Source: an uncultured Candidatus Planktophila sp. (GTDB lineage: Bacteria; Actinomycetota; Actinomycetes; Nanopelagicales; Nanopelagicaceae). Taken from it: a stretch of DNA of 64,000 nt. Made by a program: the position numbers and the translations under genes. The stretch covers positions 1 to 64,000 of the forward strand of contig CALJUA010000030.1 in assembly GCA_937975715.1 (NCBI GenBank), given 5' to 3'. This document shows, one piece after another, positions 11,626 to 20,184 of the stretch; positions within the stretch are counted from its first letter, which is position 1, and each line of letters starts with the position of its first letter. Under the pieces are notes generated by a model. That model saw only the letters and a list, made by a program, of their open reading frames with translations. It did no database searches and was not told where the DNA came from.

Positions 11626-12705
11626 ATGAAAATCACTCTCAATCCCAATGCAGCATCTGATGCTCAACGCGAAGCTTTTATCGCCGAGGGCGGTTTCGGT
11701 AAGCACTACACCGATCACATGGTTGTATGCGATTGGTCGCAAGAGAGTGGTTGGTCGGAGCCAGAGCTCATTCCTTATGGTCCACTGACGCTTGATCCTG
11801 CAACAGCTGTTTTCCACTACGGCCAGGAAATCTTCGAAGGTATGAAGGCATATCGCCAACCGGATGGTTCAATCTCATTGTTCCGTCCAGAGGCAAATGC
11901 CCGTCGTTTTGCTAACTCCGCAAAACGCCTTGCGCTTCCTGAAATGCCAATCGAACTCTTTCTTGAAACAGTTGATGCTCTTGTAAAGCAGGATGCAGGC
12001 TGGGTTCCTAACCAAGTGGGAGAGTCTCTCTACATTCGCCCGTTTATGATTGCAACAGAAGTGGGTCTAGGCGTACGTCCATCTAATAAGGCGAAGTACA
12101 TTCTTATTGCAACTCCAGCAGGTGCTTACTTTGATCCATCAAAGCCAGTATCTGTATGGATTTCAACAGAGTACGTACGTGCTGCGCAAGGTGGAACCGG
12201 TGAGGCAAAGTGCGGCGGAAACTACGCAGCTTCCCTCATCGCACAGAAGGCGGCAGCTGCCGAAGGCTGCGATCAAGTTGTATGGATCGATGCCAAAGAA
12301 CGTAAATGGGTTGAAGAGATGGGCGGCATGAACCTTTACTTCGTAAAGGGAACAGGTGCGGATGCAACTGTTGTCACGCCAAAACTCACCGGCACGCTGC
12401 TTCCAGGTATTACTCGCGATTCAATCTTGTCTGTTGCAAAAGATCTTGGCTACAAGACTGAAGAAGTCATGTTGTCAGTCGATGATTGGCGTGACGGAGT
12501 TCAATCAGGTGAGATCACAGAGATTTTTGCCTGTGGAACCGCTGCTGTTATTTCACCAGTCGGCCAGGCAAAGTCGGCGATGGGTACATGGATTACTGGC
12601 GACGGTAAGCCTGGCGCAATCACAATGCAGATTCGCAATCACATGTTGGCAATCCAGCACGGCACAGTTGCTGATACACACAATTGGAATGTTGCGGTCA
12701 AATAA
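11626..12705 (+). CDS. ilvE: Branched-chain amino acid aminotransferase
   Basis: 359 aa. A fold-type IV PLP enzyme that transfers the amino group from glutamate onto the oxo acids of Val, Ile and Leu. Recognisable parts are VFHYGQEIFEGMKAYRQPDG (~65), the PLP-lysine region TGEAKCGGNYAASLIAQKAA (~190), EEMGGMNLYFV (~227) and the phosphate loop IFACGTAAVISPVG (~303). The ATG directly follows the leuB stop and its own stop directly precedes cimA, so all three are read from one message. Confidence 0.96.
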   Translation: MKITLNPNAASDAQREAFIAEGGFGKHYTDHMVVCDWSQESGWSEPELIPYGPLTLDPATAVFHYGQEIFEGMKAYRQPDGSISLFRPEANARRFANSAKRLALPEMPIELFLETVDALVKQDAGWVPNQVGESLYIRPFMIATEVGLGVRPSNKAKYILIATPAGAYFDPSKPVSVWISTEYVRAAQGGTGEAKCGGNYAASLIAQKAAAAEGCDQVVWIDAKERKWVEEMGGMNLYFVKGTGADATVVTPKLTGTLLPGITRDSILSVAKDLGYKTEEVMLSVDDWRDGVQSGEITEIFACGTAAVISPVGQAKSAMGTWITGDGKPGAITMQIRNHMLAIQHGTVADTHNWNVAVK

Positions 12706-14292
12706 ATGCCAATCGATGACAGCTTTCATATTTATGACACCACTCTTCGTGATGGTGCGCAGCAAGAGGGTCTCAACCTCTCTGTTCATGACAAGCTGAC
12801 TATCGCACGCCATCTTGATGATCTAGGTGTTGGCTTTATTGAAGGCGGATGGCCCGGAGCAAATCCCAAGGACACTGAATTCTTTGCGCTGGCTAAGAAA
12901 GAACTAAAACTCAAGAACGCAACCTTTATGGCATTCGGTGCGACCCGTCGCCCGGGAGTAAAGGCTGCTGATGATGTACTTCTTGCGGCGCTTCGTGATT
13001 CAGGTGCCGCCGGCGTAACACTGGTAGCTAAGTCATATGACAGACACGTCGATCTTGCACTGAAGACAACTCTTGATGAGAACCTGGCGATGATTCGCGA
13101 TTCAATTTCTCATCTTCGCGCAGAGGGTCAGCGCGTATTCCTTGATGCAGAACACTTCTTCGATGGCTACCGCGCAAACCGCGCATATGCACTTGAAGTT
13201 ATTCGCGTCGCAATGGAGGCAGGTGCTGATGTTGCAGCACTCTGCGATACCAACGGTGGCATGTTGCCTGATGAAATTGCGGATGTTGTCCATGACGTTA
13301 TCTCGTCAACTTCTGCACGTGTAGGTATTCACTGCCACAACGACACAGGATGTGCAGTTGCAAACTCCATGGCCGCTGTTGCTGCGGGTGCAACCCATGT
13401 TCAGGGAACTCTTAATGGATACGGCGAACGTACAGGTAATGCTGACCTCGTCACGATTATCGCCAACCTAGAGCTGAAGAAGAAGAAGGAAGTTCTTCCT
13501 ACAAACGCACTTCGCGAGGCATTCCGCATTTCACATGCTGTAGCTGAAGTAACCAACATTTCTCCATCACCACGTCAGCCATACACAGGCGTTTCAGCAT
13601 TTGCTCACAAGGCCGGTCTACATGCATCAGCAATCAAGGTAGATCCAATGTTGTACCAGCATGAAGATCCTTCATCTGTTGGTAACGATATGCGCATGCT
13701 TGTCTCAGATATGGCAGGTCGCGCTTCAATCGAATTGAAGTCACAAGAGCTCGGTGTTGACCTTGGGGGAGACCGCGAGCTGATTACTCGTATCGTTGAG
13801 AAAGTTAAGGCGATGGAGGCGCAGGGCTTCACCTTCGAAGCAGCTGATGCATCATTCGAGCTTCTGCTTCTTGAAGAATCAACTGGCAAGCGCCCATCGT
13901 TCTTCTCTATCGATCACTGGCTCACAACAACTGAGCACGATGTCGATGGCACCATCATTACTAAAGCCGAAGTCACTGTCACTGCACAGGGCAAAGAGAT
14001 CACTTGCTCTGGCGCAGGCAATGGCCCTGTCAACGCATTTGATACCGCTCTCCGTGATGGTCTCAATGAGTTGTACCCACAGATTTCTTCACTCGAACTT
14101 ACTGATTACAAGGTTCGCATCCTCGAAGGTCGTCTCGGCACCGGCGCGATTACTCGTGTATTGATCGAGACCTCAGATGGCAAGGGCGAATGGAACACGG
14201 TCGGCGTTCACGAGAACGTGATTGCAGCATCCGCAATGGCGCTTGAAGACGCGTTGACTTTCGGCCTACTTCGTCAGGGACTCAAGCCTTAA
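12706..14292 (+). CDS. cimA: (R)-citramalate synthase
   Basis: 528 aa. It condenses pyruvate and acetyl-CoA to citramalate, giving 2-oxobutyrate for isoleucine without threonine. The TIM barrel begins IYDTTLRDGAQQEGLNLSVH, with metal-binding HCHNDTGCAVANSMAAVAAG (~205) and the NGYGERTGNADL motif (~237). The C-terminal ~150 residues form the LeuA-type allosteric dimer domain. The long length and the pyruvate-type active site (LRDGAQQEG, as in CimA; 2-isopropylmalate synthase differs) favour CimA over LeuA, consistent with its place at the end of an Ile/Val cluster. Confidence 0.9.
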   Translation: MPIDDSFHIYDTTLRDGAQQEGLNLSVHDKLTIARHLDDLGVGFIEGGWPGANPKDTEFFALAKKELKLKNATFMAFGATRRPGVKAADDVLLAALRDSGAAGVTLVAKSYDRHVDLALKTTLDENLAMIRDSISHLRAEGQRVFLDAEHFFDGYRANRAYALEVIRVAMEAGADVAALCDTNGGMLPDEIADVVHDVISSTSARVGIHCHNDTGCAVANSMAAVAAGATHVQGTLNGYGERTGNADLVTIIANLELKKKKEVLPTNALREAFRISHAVAEVTNISPSPRQPYTGVSAFAHKAGLHASAIKVDPMLYQHEDPSSVGNDMRMLVSDMAGRASIELKSQELGVDLGGDRELITRIVEKVKAMEAQGFTFEAADASFELLLLEESTGKRPSFFSIDHWLTTTEHDVDGTIITKAEVTVTAQGKEITCSGAGNGPVNAFDTALRDGLNELYPQISSLELTDYKVRILEGRLGTGAITRVLIETSDGKGEWNTVGVHENVIAASAMALEDALTFGLLRQGLKP

Positions 14293-14324
14293 ACCTCATA
14301 AATTTCGGGTCTTACCTTCCCTAT

Positions 14325-14431
14325 TTGTTAGGTTTTAGGGTAACCTTCTGTGACAGTTGTTAGGTTTTACTCCTGCAATTCACTTCATTTGTAAGGTTTT
14401 GGAGTCATTATGGCGAAATTGTTAGGTATTG
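14325..14431. repeat. Phased direct repeats at the HTH–ATPase–STAS promoter
   Basis: TTGTTAGGTTTTA occurs at 14325–14337 and again exactly at 14357–14369. Variants follow at 14389–14401 (TTGTAAGGTTTTG) and inside the gene at 14419–14431 (TTGTTAGGTATTG). Start-to-start spacings are 32, 32 and 30 bp, about three helical turns, so all copies face one side of the DNA. The third copy touches the GGAG ribosome-binding site. They look like operators for a direct-repeat binding HTH protein, most simply the one encoded here. Confidence 0.8.
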
Positions 14432-15390
14432 GGGCACTTGCCCGCGCCTTAGATGTCCATGAGAACACTATTCGCAACTGGGCTAATGCCGGGAAGATTC
14501 CTTTTGAGCTCACCAAGGGTGGGCAGCGGCGATTCAATCTAGAGGAAGTCCGAAGGGCCACCGGAAAGCAAGCGCAAGACTCATGGGCGAAGGAGTATTT
14601 GCTTACGGGTCTCGAAGAAGATCAAGTGTGGCAAGAACTCAAAACAGCTTTGGCGATTTCAGGTCATGAGCCCGCTGTAGATATTGCTCTCTACTCCTTT
14701 ACCGAAATGCTCAATAACGCGATTGATCATTCTGAAGGCGATCGCGTGCATGTCTCCTTTGAAATCAGAGAAGACCGATGGGTATTCGAAATAACTGATG
14801 ATGGAATCGGCGTATTTTCACGTGTCCAAAATGAGTTCCAGTTAGCAGAGCCGATAGCTTCAATTGGTGAACTCACTAAAGGGAAGCGCACGTCAGCTCC
14901 AGCAGTCCACACCGGAGAAGGAATTTTCTTCACTTCCAAGATGGTCGCCCGATTCACCCTTGAATCGCAATCAATTAAATGGATTTGTGACAACGAATTG
15001 GGTGATTTTGCAGTGATGGAGAGCGAGGTTAATTCGGGCACACGTGTTTCGTGCGAAATCCTTACTAAACCAGTCACGTCAGCCAAGAAGGTCTTTGAAG
15101 AATTCACGCGTAATTTTGAGTTCGTGAAGAGTCGCCCAGTTATCAAACTATTCGAAATCGGCACAGACTTTGTCTCCAGAAGTGAAGCTAAGCGATTGAT
15201 GAATGGTTTGGATAAATTCAAAGAAGTAGACCTTGATTTTTCTCAAGTACAAGGAATTGGACAAGGATTTGCTGACCAAGTTTTCCGAGTCTGGCAGGAG
15301 ATACATCCTCAAACCAAGTTGCATGAAATCAATGCAACGTCGACGGTGCAATTCATGATCAATCGCGCAAGGAGTAATGCCAATGGCTAG
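14410..15390 (+). CDS. MerR-type HTH / GHKL ATPase / STAS-like fusion regulator
   Basis: 326 aa, three domains. Residues 4–52 form a MerR/BldC-like helix-turn-helix (LGIGALARALDVHENTIRNW). Residues ~75–215 form a GHKL (HATPase_c) fold: N-box TEMLNNAIDHSEG, G1 box ITDDGIGVF, G2 box HTGEGIFFTSK. Residues ~245–320 resemble the STAS-like DUF4325 domain (VDLDFSQVQGIGQGFADQVF). There is no histidine-kinase dimerisation helix or signal peptide, so it is cytoplasmic and not a classical sensor kinase. Separate GHKL and STAS proteins work as anti-sigma kinase and antagonist in partner switching; here they are fused to a DNA-binding head. GGAG 5 nt before the ATG at 14410. Four phased repeats flank the start. 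Its end overlaps xerC by 8 nt. Target and ligand are unknown. Confidence 0.85.
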   Translation: MAKLLGIGALARALDVHENTIRNWANAGKIPFELTKGGQRRFNLEEVRRATGKQAQDSWAKEYLLTGLEEDQVWQELKTALAISGHEPAVDIALYSFTEMLNNAIDHSEGDRVHVSFEIREDRWVFEITDDGIGVFSRVQNEFQLAEPIASIGELTKGKRTSAPAVHTGEGIFFTSKMVARFTLESQSIKWICDNELGDFAVMESEVNSGTRVSCEILTKPVTSAKKVFEEFTRNFEFVKSRPVIKLFEIGTDFVSRSEAKRLMNGLDKFKEVDLDFSQVQGIGQGFADQVFRVWQEIHPQTKLHEINATSTVQFMINRARSNANG

Positions 15391-16294
15391 CTTCGAAGAA
15401 ATTCGCGATACGTACTCGCACTATCTCGTTAATGAGAAGGCTTTGTCTGCTCACACAGTTCGCGCATATCTAGGCGATCTCGATTCGTTTATTGAGCACC
15501 TGGCAAACAACGGCGCCAATGAAATTACCGATATCTCACTTCCCTTAATTCGTTCATGGCTTGCAACACAGCAAGTTCGCGGGGGAGCCCGCACCACACT
15601 TTCGCGTCGTGCGGTTTCAATTCGCTTATTTACTAAGTGGGCAACAAAGCGTGGATATATGGCTACAGATGTGGGAGCAACACTTGCAACACCAAAACCT
15701 CACCGCACATTGCCAGGTGTGCTGACTCAGGGCGATGCAGTATCAGCTTTGGATTCCATGGCAACTAGAGCTGCAGAATTTGATACACCTACTTCGATCC
15801 GCGATGTAGCACTCGTTGAACTTCTTTATGCAACAGGTGCTCGAGTCTCGGAAGTATGTGGACTTGATTTAGAAGATCTTGATTTTCATCGCAACACGAT
15901 TCGAGTTTTAGGTAAGGGGAACAAAGAGCGCATGATCCCCATGGGGGCTCCTGCAGTGAAGGCGCTCAACACCTATATCAACAATGCTCGCACTCAATTA
16001 GCGAACGATAAATCTGCACGCGCTCTTTTCTTAGGCGCTCGTGGAAAGCGCATTGATCAACGCGCAGTTCGGACCATTGTTTACGAAGCGCTCTCTGCCC
16101 TTGAAGGTGTTGAACGTATGGGACCACACGCGTTGCGCCATTCGGCTGCTACTCATTTATTAGAAGGCGGCGCTGACCTTCGCACCGTTCAAGAAATTCT
16201 CGGCCATTCATCTCTTGCAACGACTCAGATTTACACTCACGTATCAACGGATCGTTTACGTCAAGCATTTAAACAAGCACACCCTCGCGCGTAA
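15383..16294 (+). CDS. xerC: Tyrosine recombinase XerC
   Basis: 303 aa from the ATG at 15383, which sits 8 nt after AAGGAG; an upstream ATG at 15377 is too close to that site. It resolves chromosome dimers at dif together with XerD. The N-terminal SAM-like domain covers ~1–90. The catalytic residues are visible: Arg in ATGARVSEVCGLDLEDL (~155), Lys in GKGNKERMIPMG, HALRHSAATHLL (~247), and nucleophile Tyr in TTQIYTHVSTDRLR (~285). xerC before rpsB is the normal actinobacterial order. Here it is translationally coupled to the upstream regulator gene. Confidence 0.93.
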   Translation: MASFEEIRDTYSHYLVNEKALSAHTVRAYLGDLDSFIEHLANNGANEITDISLPLIRSWLATQQVRGGARTTLSRRAVSIRLFTKWATKRGYMATDVGATLATPKPHRTLPGVLTQGDAVSALDSMATRAAEFDTPTSIRDVALVELLYATGARVSEVCGLDLEDLDFHRNTIRVLGKGNKERMIPMGAPAVKALNTYINNARTQLANDKSARALFLGARGKRIDQRAVRTIVYEALSALEGVERMGPHALRHSAATHLLEGGADLRTVQEILGHSSLATTQIYTHVSTDRLRQAFKQAHPRA

Positions 16295-16320
16295 CGTGGT
16301 TACTTAAAGTAGTTAAGAAA

Positions 16321-16349
16321 TTTACTGTCAAATCATATTTATTCAGAAT
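16321..16349 (+). promoter_or_regulatory. Promoter of the toxin–antitoxin operon
   Basis: TTTACT (16321–16326) and CAGAAT (16344–16349) are 17 nt apart, 11 nt before the antitoxin ATG at 16361. The AT-rich surroundings contain the short palindrome ACTTAAAGT near 16307, a possible operator. Confidence 0.4.
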
Positions 16350-16360
16350 ATTATTTGCAT

Positions 16361-16603
16361 ATGACTATATCTCCATTACTTAGAATGAGTTTTGAAGAAC
16401 TTGTTCAACACTTTACAAATCTTCATCCTGATATGAAGCATGAAGCAATATGCGAGATGGCTTCATCAATTATTGAAGCAGAAGCCTTTGAGGCAAAGGT
16501 CCAAAGCGCTGCGAAACATAATCCGGAACTTCCAATTGATTTTATTAGAGAGATTCTTCTAGCAGACGCAGAGGAGGCATCCTTCGAGTACGTATTTGAT
16601 TGA
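16361..16603 (+). CDS. Probable antitoxin of RelE/ParE-type pair
   Basis: 80 aa from the ATG at 16361; a TTG two codons earlier is less likely. It is acidic (many Glu/Asp) and mostly helical, without an obvious DNA-binding motif; I do not recognise a named antitoxin family. The call rests on the downstream gene: a toxin-like frame starts with TTG inside its stop codon region (TTGA overlap), the classic antitoxin-then-toxin arrangement. The acidic protein would neutralise the basic toxin. Confidence 0.65.
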   Translation: MTISPLLRMSFEELVQHFTNLHPDMKHEAICEMASSIIEAEAFEAKVQSAAKHNPELPIDFIREILLADAEEASFEYVFD

Positions 16604-16878
16604 TTCGAATTCTTTATTCGCCACAATTTCAGAGACAAGTAAAGAAGCTGCATCAATTAGAACGAACAGAAGTCAAAAAGGTTGTTCTGCTAATCGCTCA
16701 GGATCCATCAATCGGCTCGTCAAAAAGACACAACCTGTCAGGAATATCAGTTTATAAATTTTGGCTCTCTAAGCAAGAAATACTGATTGCGTATAGGGAT
16801 TTGACTCCTGAAGCCATTAGATTCCTTAAAATCGGCCCACACGAGAACTTCTACCGCGACCTTAAGCGGGAAAATTGA
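16600..16878 (+). CDS. RelE/ParE-superfamily toxin
   Basis: 92 aa, basic. The start is TTG at 16600, overlapping the antitoxin stop by 4 nt. The pattern RILYSPQFQRQVKKL, the central helix pair, then YKFWLSKQEILIAYRDL and a final strand IRFLKIGPHENFYRDLKR is the RelE/ParE fold; the ending FYRDLKR resembles mRNA-interferase members. Such toxins cut mRNA at the ribosome or block gyrase; which applies here cannot be told. The pair sits between xerC and rpsB, where the core order normally has nothing, pointing to an acquired module. Confidence 0.8.
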   Translation: MIRILYSPQFQRQVKKLHQLERTEVKKVVLLIAQDPSIGSSKRHNLSGISVYKFWLSKQEILIAYRDLTPEAIRFLKIGPHENFYRDLKREN

Positions 16879-16883
16879 CCAAT

Positions 16884-16913
16884 TTGGGTGCTCGGCCCGC
16901 CTGCGGCTAGACT
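16884..16913 (+). promoter_or_regulatory. rpsB promoter
   Basis: TTGGGT (16884–16889), 18 nt spacer, TAGACT (16908–16913). The -10 and the next six bases (TAGACTCACCCC) recur exactly before infB. The promoter follows the toxin stop within a few bases. Confidence 0.65.
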
Positions 16914-17143
16914 CACCCCTGCACAAATCGCAAGATTTGTGACATCTCAGCGTTCTTGTGATGAACCGGCAGTGCTCTTGGTTGCAAGACCAAGGTCTTT
17001 GCAAATGGGGAATCTCAGCCACTTCGGTCCTCTAATTTATTAGCAGGTCGGCGTTGTGAACGCGACGGGCCTAACAAATCGTTAAGCCATTAACCGAGCA
17101 GGTTTTAGTGCGCTGCACAAAACCTAAGAAGGAGCGTGCCGCC
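16914..17143 (+). ncRNA. Structured 5' leader of rpsB
   Basis: About 225 nt of untranslated leader with three clear hairpins. CACAAATC/GATTTGTG closes on a GCAA tetraloop (16922–16941). CTTGGT/ACCAAG is at 16977–16994. AGGTTTT(A)GTGC/GCACAAAACCT (17100–17125) has 11 bp with one bulge and ends 2 nt before the GAAGGAG ribosome-binding site. Such leaders before rpsB often bind S2 for autoregulation; whether this one does is inference. Confidence 0.55.
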
Positions 17144-17968
17144 ATGGCATCAGTAACAATGCGCGAACTCCTCGACAGCGGAGTCCACTTCGGACACCAG
17201 ACTCGTCGTTGGAATCCAAAGATGAAGCGTTTTATCTTCACAGAACGCAATGGCATCTACATCATCGATATCCAGCAATCACTTCCTTTGATCGATCAGG
17301 CATACGCCTTCACAAAGGACATTGTTGCTAAGGGCGGACACATCTTGTTCGTCGGAACAAAGAAGCAAGCACATGCACCAATCATCAACCAAGCAGCTCG
17401 CGTTGGCATGCCAACAGTTACAGAGCGCTGGTTGGGTGGAATGCTGACAAACTTCCCAACAGTTTTGAAGCGTATTGCACGCCTCAAGGAGCTCGAAGCT
17501 CTCGAAGAGAAGAACGATCTTCTTCTTACAAAGAAGGAACTCTTGATGCTCCGCCGTGAGCGCGAGAAGCTCTTCAAGAACCTCGATGGTATCCGCAACA
17601 TGACAAAGCTTCCAGCAGCTATCTGGGTTGTCGATACAAAGAAGGAGCACCTAGCAATTCAGGAAGCGAAGAAGCTCGGTATTCCAGTTATCGCGATCCT
17701 CGATACAAACTGCGATCCAGACGAAGTTGATTACAAGATTCCTGGTAACGACGATGCTATTCGTTCAATCGAACTTCTCACACGCGTGATCACAGATGCA
17801 ATTGCAGATGGCCTCAAGGCTCGCTCTGCAGCAGTAGCTCCAGCAGCTGCTGAAAAGGCAACTGCAGCACTTGAAAACGAGATCTTGGCTGTGTCCGAGC
17901 AAAACGCAAACAATGCTGAGGCAGGGGTTCCAGCTTCAGGTACGACTACAGAAGGTGTGGGTGCGTAA
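17144..17968 (+). CDS. rpsB: 30S ribosomal protein S2
   Basis: 274 aa from the ATG at 17144 ([20 protein letters not shown]), 9 nt after GAAGGAG; the in-frame ATG at 17108 lies within the leader hairpin and is rejected. Diagnostic motifs are [13 protein letters not shown], the P-loop-like region [10 protein letters not shown], and [16 protein letters not shown] (~163). The last ~45 residues are Ala/Glu-rich and disordered, a common S2 extension in actinobacteria. First gene of the rpsB–tsf–pyrH–frr block. Confidence 0.97.
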   Translation: MASVTMRELLDSGVHFGHQTRRWNPKMKRFIFTERNGIYIIDIQQSLPLIDQAYAFTKDIVAKGGHILFVGTKKQAHAPIINQAARVGMPTVTERWLGGMLTNFPTVLKRIARLKELEALEEKNDLLLTKKELLMLRREREKLFKNLDGIRNMTKLPAAIWVVDTKKEHLAIQEAKKLGIPVIAILDTNCDPDEVDYKIPGNDDAIRSIELLTRVITDAIADGLKARSAAVAPAAAEKATAALENEILAVSEQNANNAEAGVPASGTTTEGVGA

Positions 17969-17970
17969 CC

Positions 17971-18798
17971 GTGGCTAACTACACAGCAGATGATGTAAAG
18001 CGTCTTCGCGAAGCAACTGCAGCAGGAATGCTCGATTGCAAGAAGGCACTTGATGAAGCAGACGGTGATTACGACAAGGCTGTCGAAATCATTCGCGTTA
18101 AGGGCCTTAAGGGCGTTACAAAGCGCGAAGGTCGTTTGACTTCAAACGGTCTCGTTGTTGCAAAGGTTTCAGGCGATACAGGAGTCATGCTTGAGCTCAA
18201 CTGTGAGACAGACTTTGTTGCTAAGGGCGAGCGTTTTATCGCACTCGGTGATGATCTTGTTGCAACACTTCTTGAGGTTAAGACTCCAGATGTTGCCTCA
18301 TTTCTCGCAGCGAAGACTTCAACAGGTAAGACTGTTCAGGAAGTCATCGACGAAGGTAATGCAACACTCGGCGAAAAGATTGAGATCCGCAACGTTGCAG
18401 TAATCAACGGTCCAGTTGGACTCTACCTTCACAAGACTTCACCAGACCTTCCACCACAGGTAGGCGTTCTCGTCTCACTTGCTAAGGAAGCAGCTGAGGT
18501 CGGTCGCGATGTTGCCCAGCACATTGCAGCATTTGCACCTAAGTTCGTTAACCGCGATGAGGTTCCAGCAGACCTTATTGAGAACGAGCGCCGTGTTGCA
18601 GAAGAGACAGCAAAGGCAGAAGGCAAGCCAGAAGCTGCTCTTTCAAAGATAGTTGAAGGTCGCATCACTGGCTTTGTGAAGGAAGTTTCACTTCTCGAGC
18701 AGGCTTTCGCTAAGGATGCAAAGAAGACTGTTCAGCAGATTCTTGATGAAGCAGGAACAGCCGTGAAGGCGTTCCACCGCTTCCGCGTCGGCCAGTAA
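17971..18798 (+). CDS. tsf: Elongation factor Ts
   Basis: 275 aa. Nucleotide exchange factor for EF-Tu. The N-terminal UBA-like module holds the signature LREATAAGMLDCKKALDEAD (~11–30), followed by the core TDFVAKGERF (~82). The start is GTG at 17971, 2 nt after the rpsB stop, with only a weak upstream ribosome-binding site, so it is coupled to rpsB. Confidence 0.97.
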   Translation: MANYTADDVKRLREATAAGMLDCKKALDEADGDYDKAVEIIRVKGLKGVTKREGRLTSNGLVVAKVSGDTGVMLELNCETDFVAKGERFIALGDDLVATLLEVKTPDVASFLAAKTSTGKTVQEVIDEGNATLGEKIEIRNVAVINGPVGLYLHKTSPDLPPQVGVLVSLAKEAAEVGRDVAQHIAAFAPKFVNRDEVPADLIENERRVAEETAKAEGKPEAALSKIVEGRITGFVKEVSLLEQAFAKDAKKTVQQILDEAGTAVKAFHRFRVGQ

Positions 18799-18835
18799 TA
18801 CAATTTACAAACCGTTGAGCTAAAGGAGCACTCTC

Positions 18836-19558
18836 ATGACATCGAACCGTGGTTCATATCAGAGGGTGCTCCTAAAGCTTTCCGGTGAAGTATTTGGTGG
18901 GGGCAAAGGTGTCGGTCTCGATCCCGATGTACTTGCAGATGTTGCAAAGCAGATCGCAGAAGTTGTTCGCGGGGGAGTCCAGGTTGCCATCGTTGTTGGT
19001 GGCGGCAACTTCTTCCGTGGCGCAGAACTTTCAGAGCGCGGAATGGAACGTTCACGCGCTGACTACATGGGAATGCTCGGAACGGTCATGAACTGTTTAG
19101 CGCTTCAAGATTTTCTCGAGCGCGAAGGTGTTGATACTCGCGTTCAGACAGCAATCACAATGGGACAGGTGGCAGAGCCTTACGTTCCACGTCGTGCAAT
19201 CCGCCACCTTGAAAAGGGCCGCGTAGTGATCTTCGGCGCAGGTGCAGGAATGCCATTCTTTACAACAGATACCGTTGCAGCACAGCGTGCACTTGAAATC
19301 AGTGCAAACGCTCTCTTGCTCGCAAAGTCTGGGGTTGATGGCGTTTACAACGCAGACCCTCGCAAGGATCCAAGCGCAGTCAAGTTTGATGAAATTTCTT
19401 ACGATGAAGTTCTCCAGAAGTCACTTGCTGTTGCAGATGCAGCAGCATTTAGCCTCTGCCGCGAGAACAAGTTGCCTATCGTCGTCTTTGACTTAATGGC
19501 TAATGGCAATATCGGTCGCGCAGTTCGCGGCGAGAAGATTGGAACTCTCGTTAATTAA
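18836..19558 (+). CDS. pyrH: UMP kinase
   Basis: 240 aa. It phosphorylates UMP to UDP using ATP; amino-acid kinase fold. Visible motifs are [16 protein letters not shown] (~11), [13 protein letters not shown] (~52), the UMP-binding region [18 protein letters not shown], and [19 protein letters not shown] (~162). An AAAGGAG ribosome-binding site lies 7–8 nt before the ATG at 18836. Confidence 0.97.
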   Translation: MTSNRGSYQRVLLKLSGEVFGGGKGVGLDPDVLADVAKQIAEVVRGGVQVAIVVGGGNFFRGAELSERGMERSRADYMGMLGTVMNCLALQDFLEREGVDTRVQTAITMGQVAEPYVPRRAIRHLEKGRVVIFGAGAGMPFFTTDTVAAQRALEISANALLLAKSGVDGVYNADPRKDPSAVKFDEISYDEVLQKSLAVADAAAFSLCRENKLPIVVFDLMANGNIGRAVRGEKIGTLVN

Positions 19559-19605
19559 CGAGAGCCCACTAGATATATTTATTAATAGGAAAAAGAGAGA
19601 AGACC

Positions 19606-20169
19606 ATGGCAGATGTAGCAGGCTCACTAGCCGAAGCAACCGAGAAGATGAACAAGGCTGTTGAGGTCGCAAAGGATGACTTCGGCGCAATCCGCACAGG
19701 TCGCGCACACCCAGCGATGTTCAACAAGATCATGGTTGATTACTACGGCACATGGACATCGCTCTCACAACTTGCATCAATTCAGATTCCTGAAAACCGT
19801 CTCGCAATCGTTTCTCCATTCGATAAGGGTGCAATGGCATCTATCGAGAAGGCGATTCGCGATTCAGATCTCGGCGTCAATCCTGCATCAGATGGTTCAG
19901 TCATCCGCGTTGCACTCCCACAGCTCACAGAAGAGCGCCGTAAGGATTACATCAAGGTTGCCAAGACAAAGGCAGAAGATTCAAAGGTTTCGATGCGCAA
20001 TATCCGTCGCGCGGCAAAAGAAGCGATGGAGAAAGCTGAGAAGGATGGCGAGATTTCAAAAGATGATCTCTCGCGCGGCGAGAAGGAACTCGAAAAGATC
20101 ACCGCAGACCACGTGGCAAAGATTGATGAGCTTTTAAAGCATAAGGAAGCTGAGCTCCTCGAGGTCTAA
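19606..20169 (+). CDS. frr: Ribosome recycling factor
   Basis: 187 aa, standard length. It splits post-termination ribosomes together with EF-G. The family pattern is clear: DFGAIRTGRAHPAMFNKIMV (~25), YYGTWTSLSQLASI, LPQLTEERRKDYIKVAKTKA (~104), and long helices to the end. It is preceded by AAGAGAGAAG. Conserved position after pyrH. Confidence 0.97.
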   Translation: MADVAGSLAEATEKMNKAVEVAKDDFGAIRTGRAHPAMFNKIMVDYYGTWTSLSQLASIQIPENRLAIVSPFDKGAMASIEKAIRDSDLGVNPASDGSVIRVALPQLTEERRKDYIKVAKTKAEDSKVSMRNIRRAAKEAMEKAEKDGEISKDDLSRGEKELEKITADHVAKIDELLKHKEAELLEV

Positions 20170-20184
20170 ACCTCGCACCTTCCT

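Noticed and set aside
17108..17143. Earlier ATG for rpsB
   Set aside because: It would place codons over the leader hairpin and the GAAGGAG site; the family N-terminus begins at 17144.
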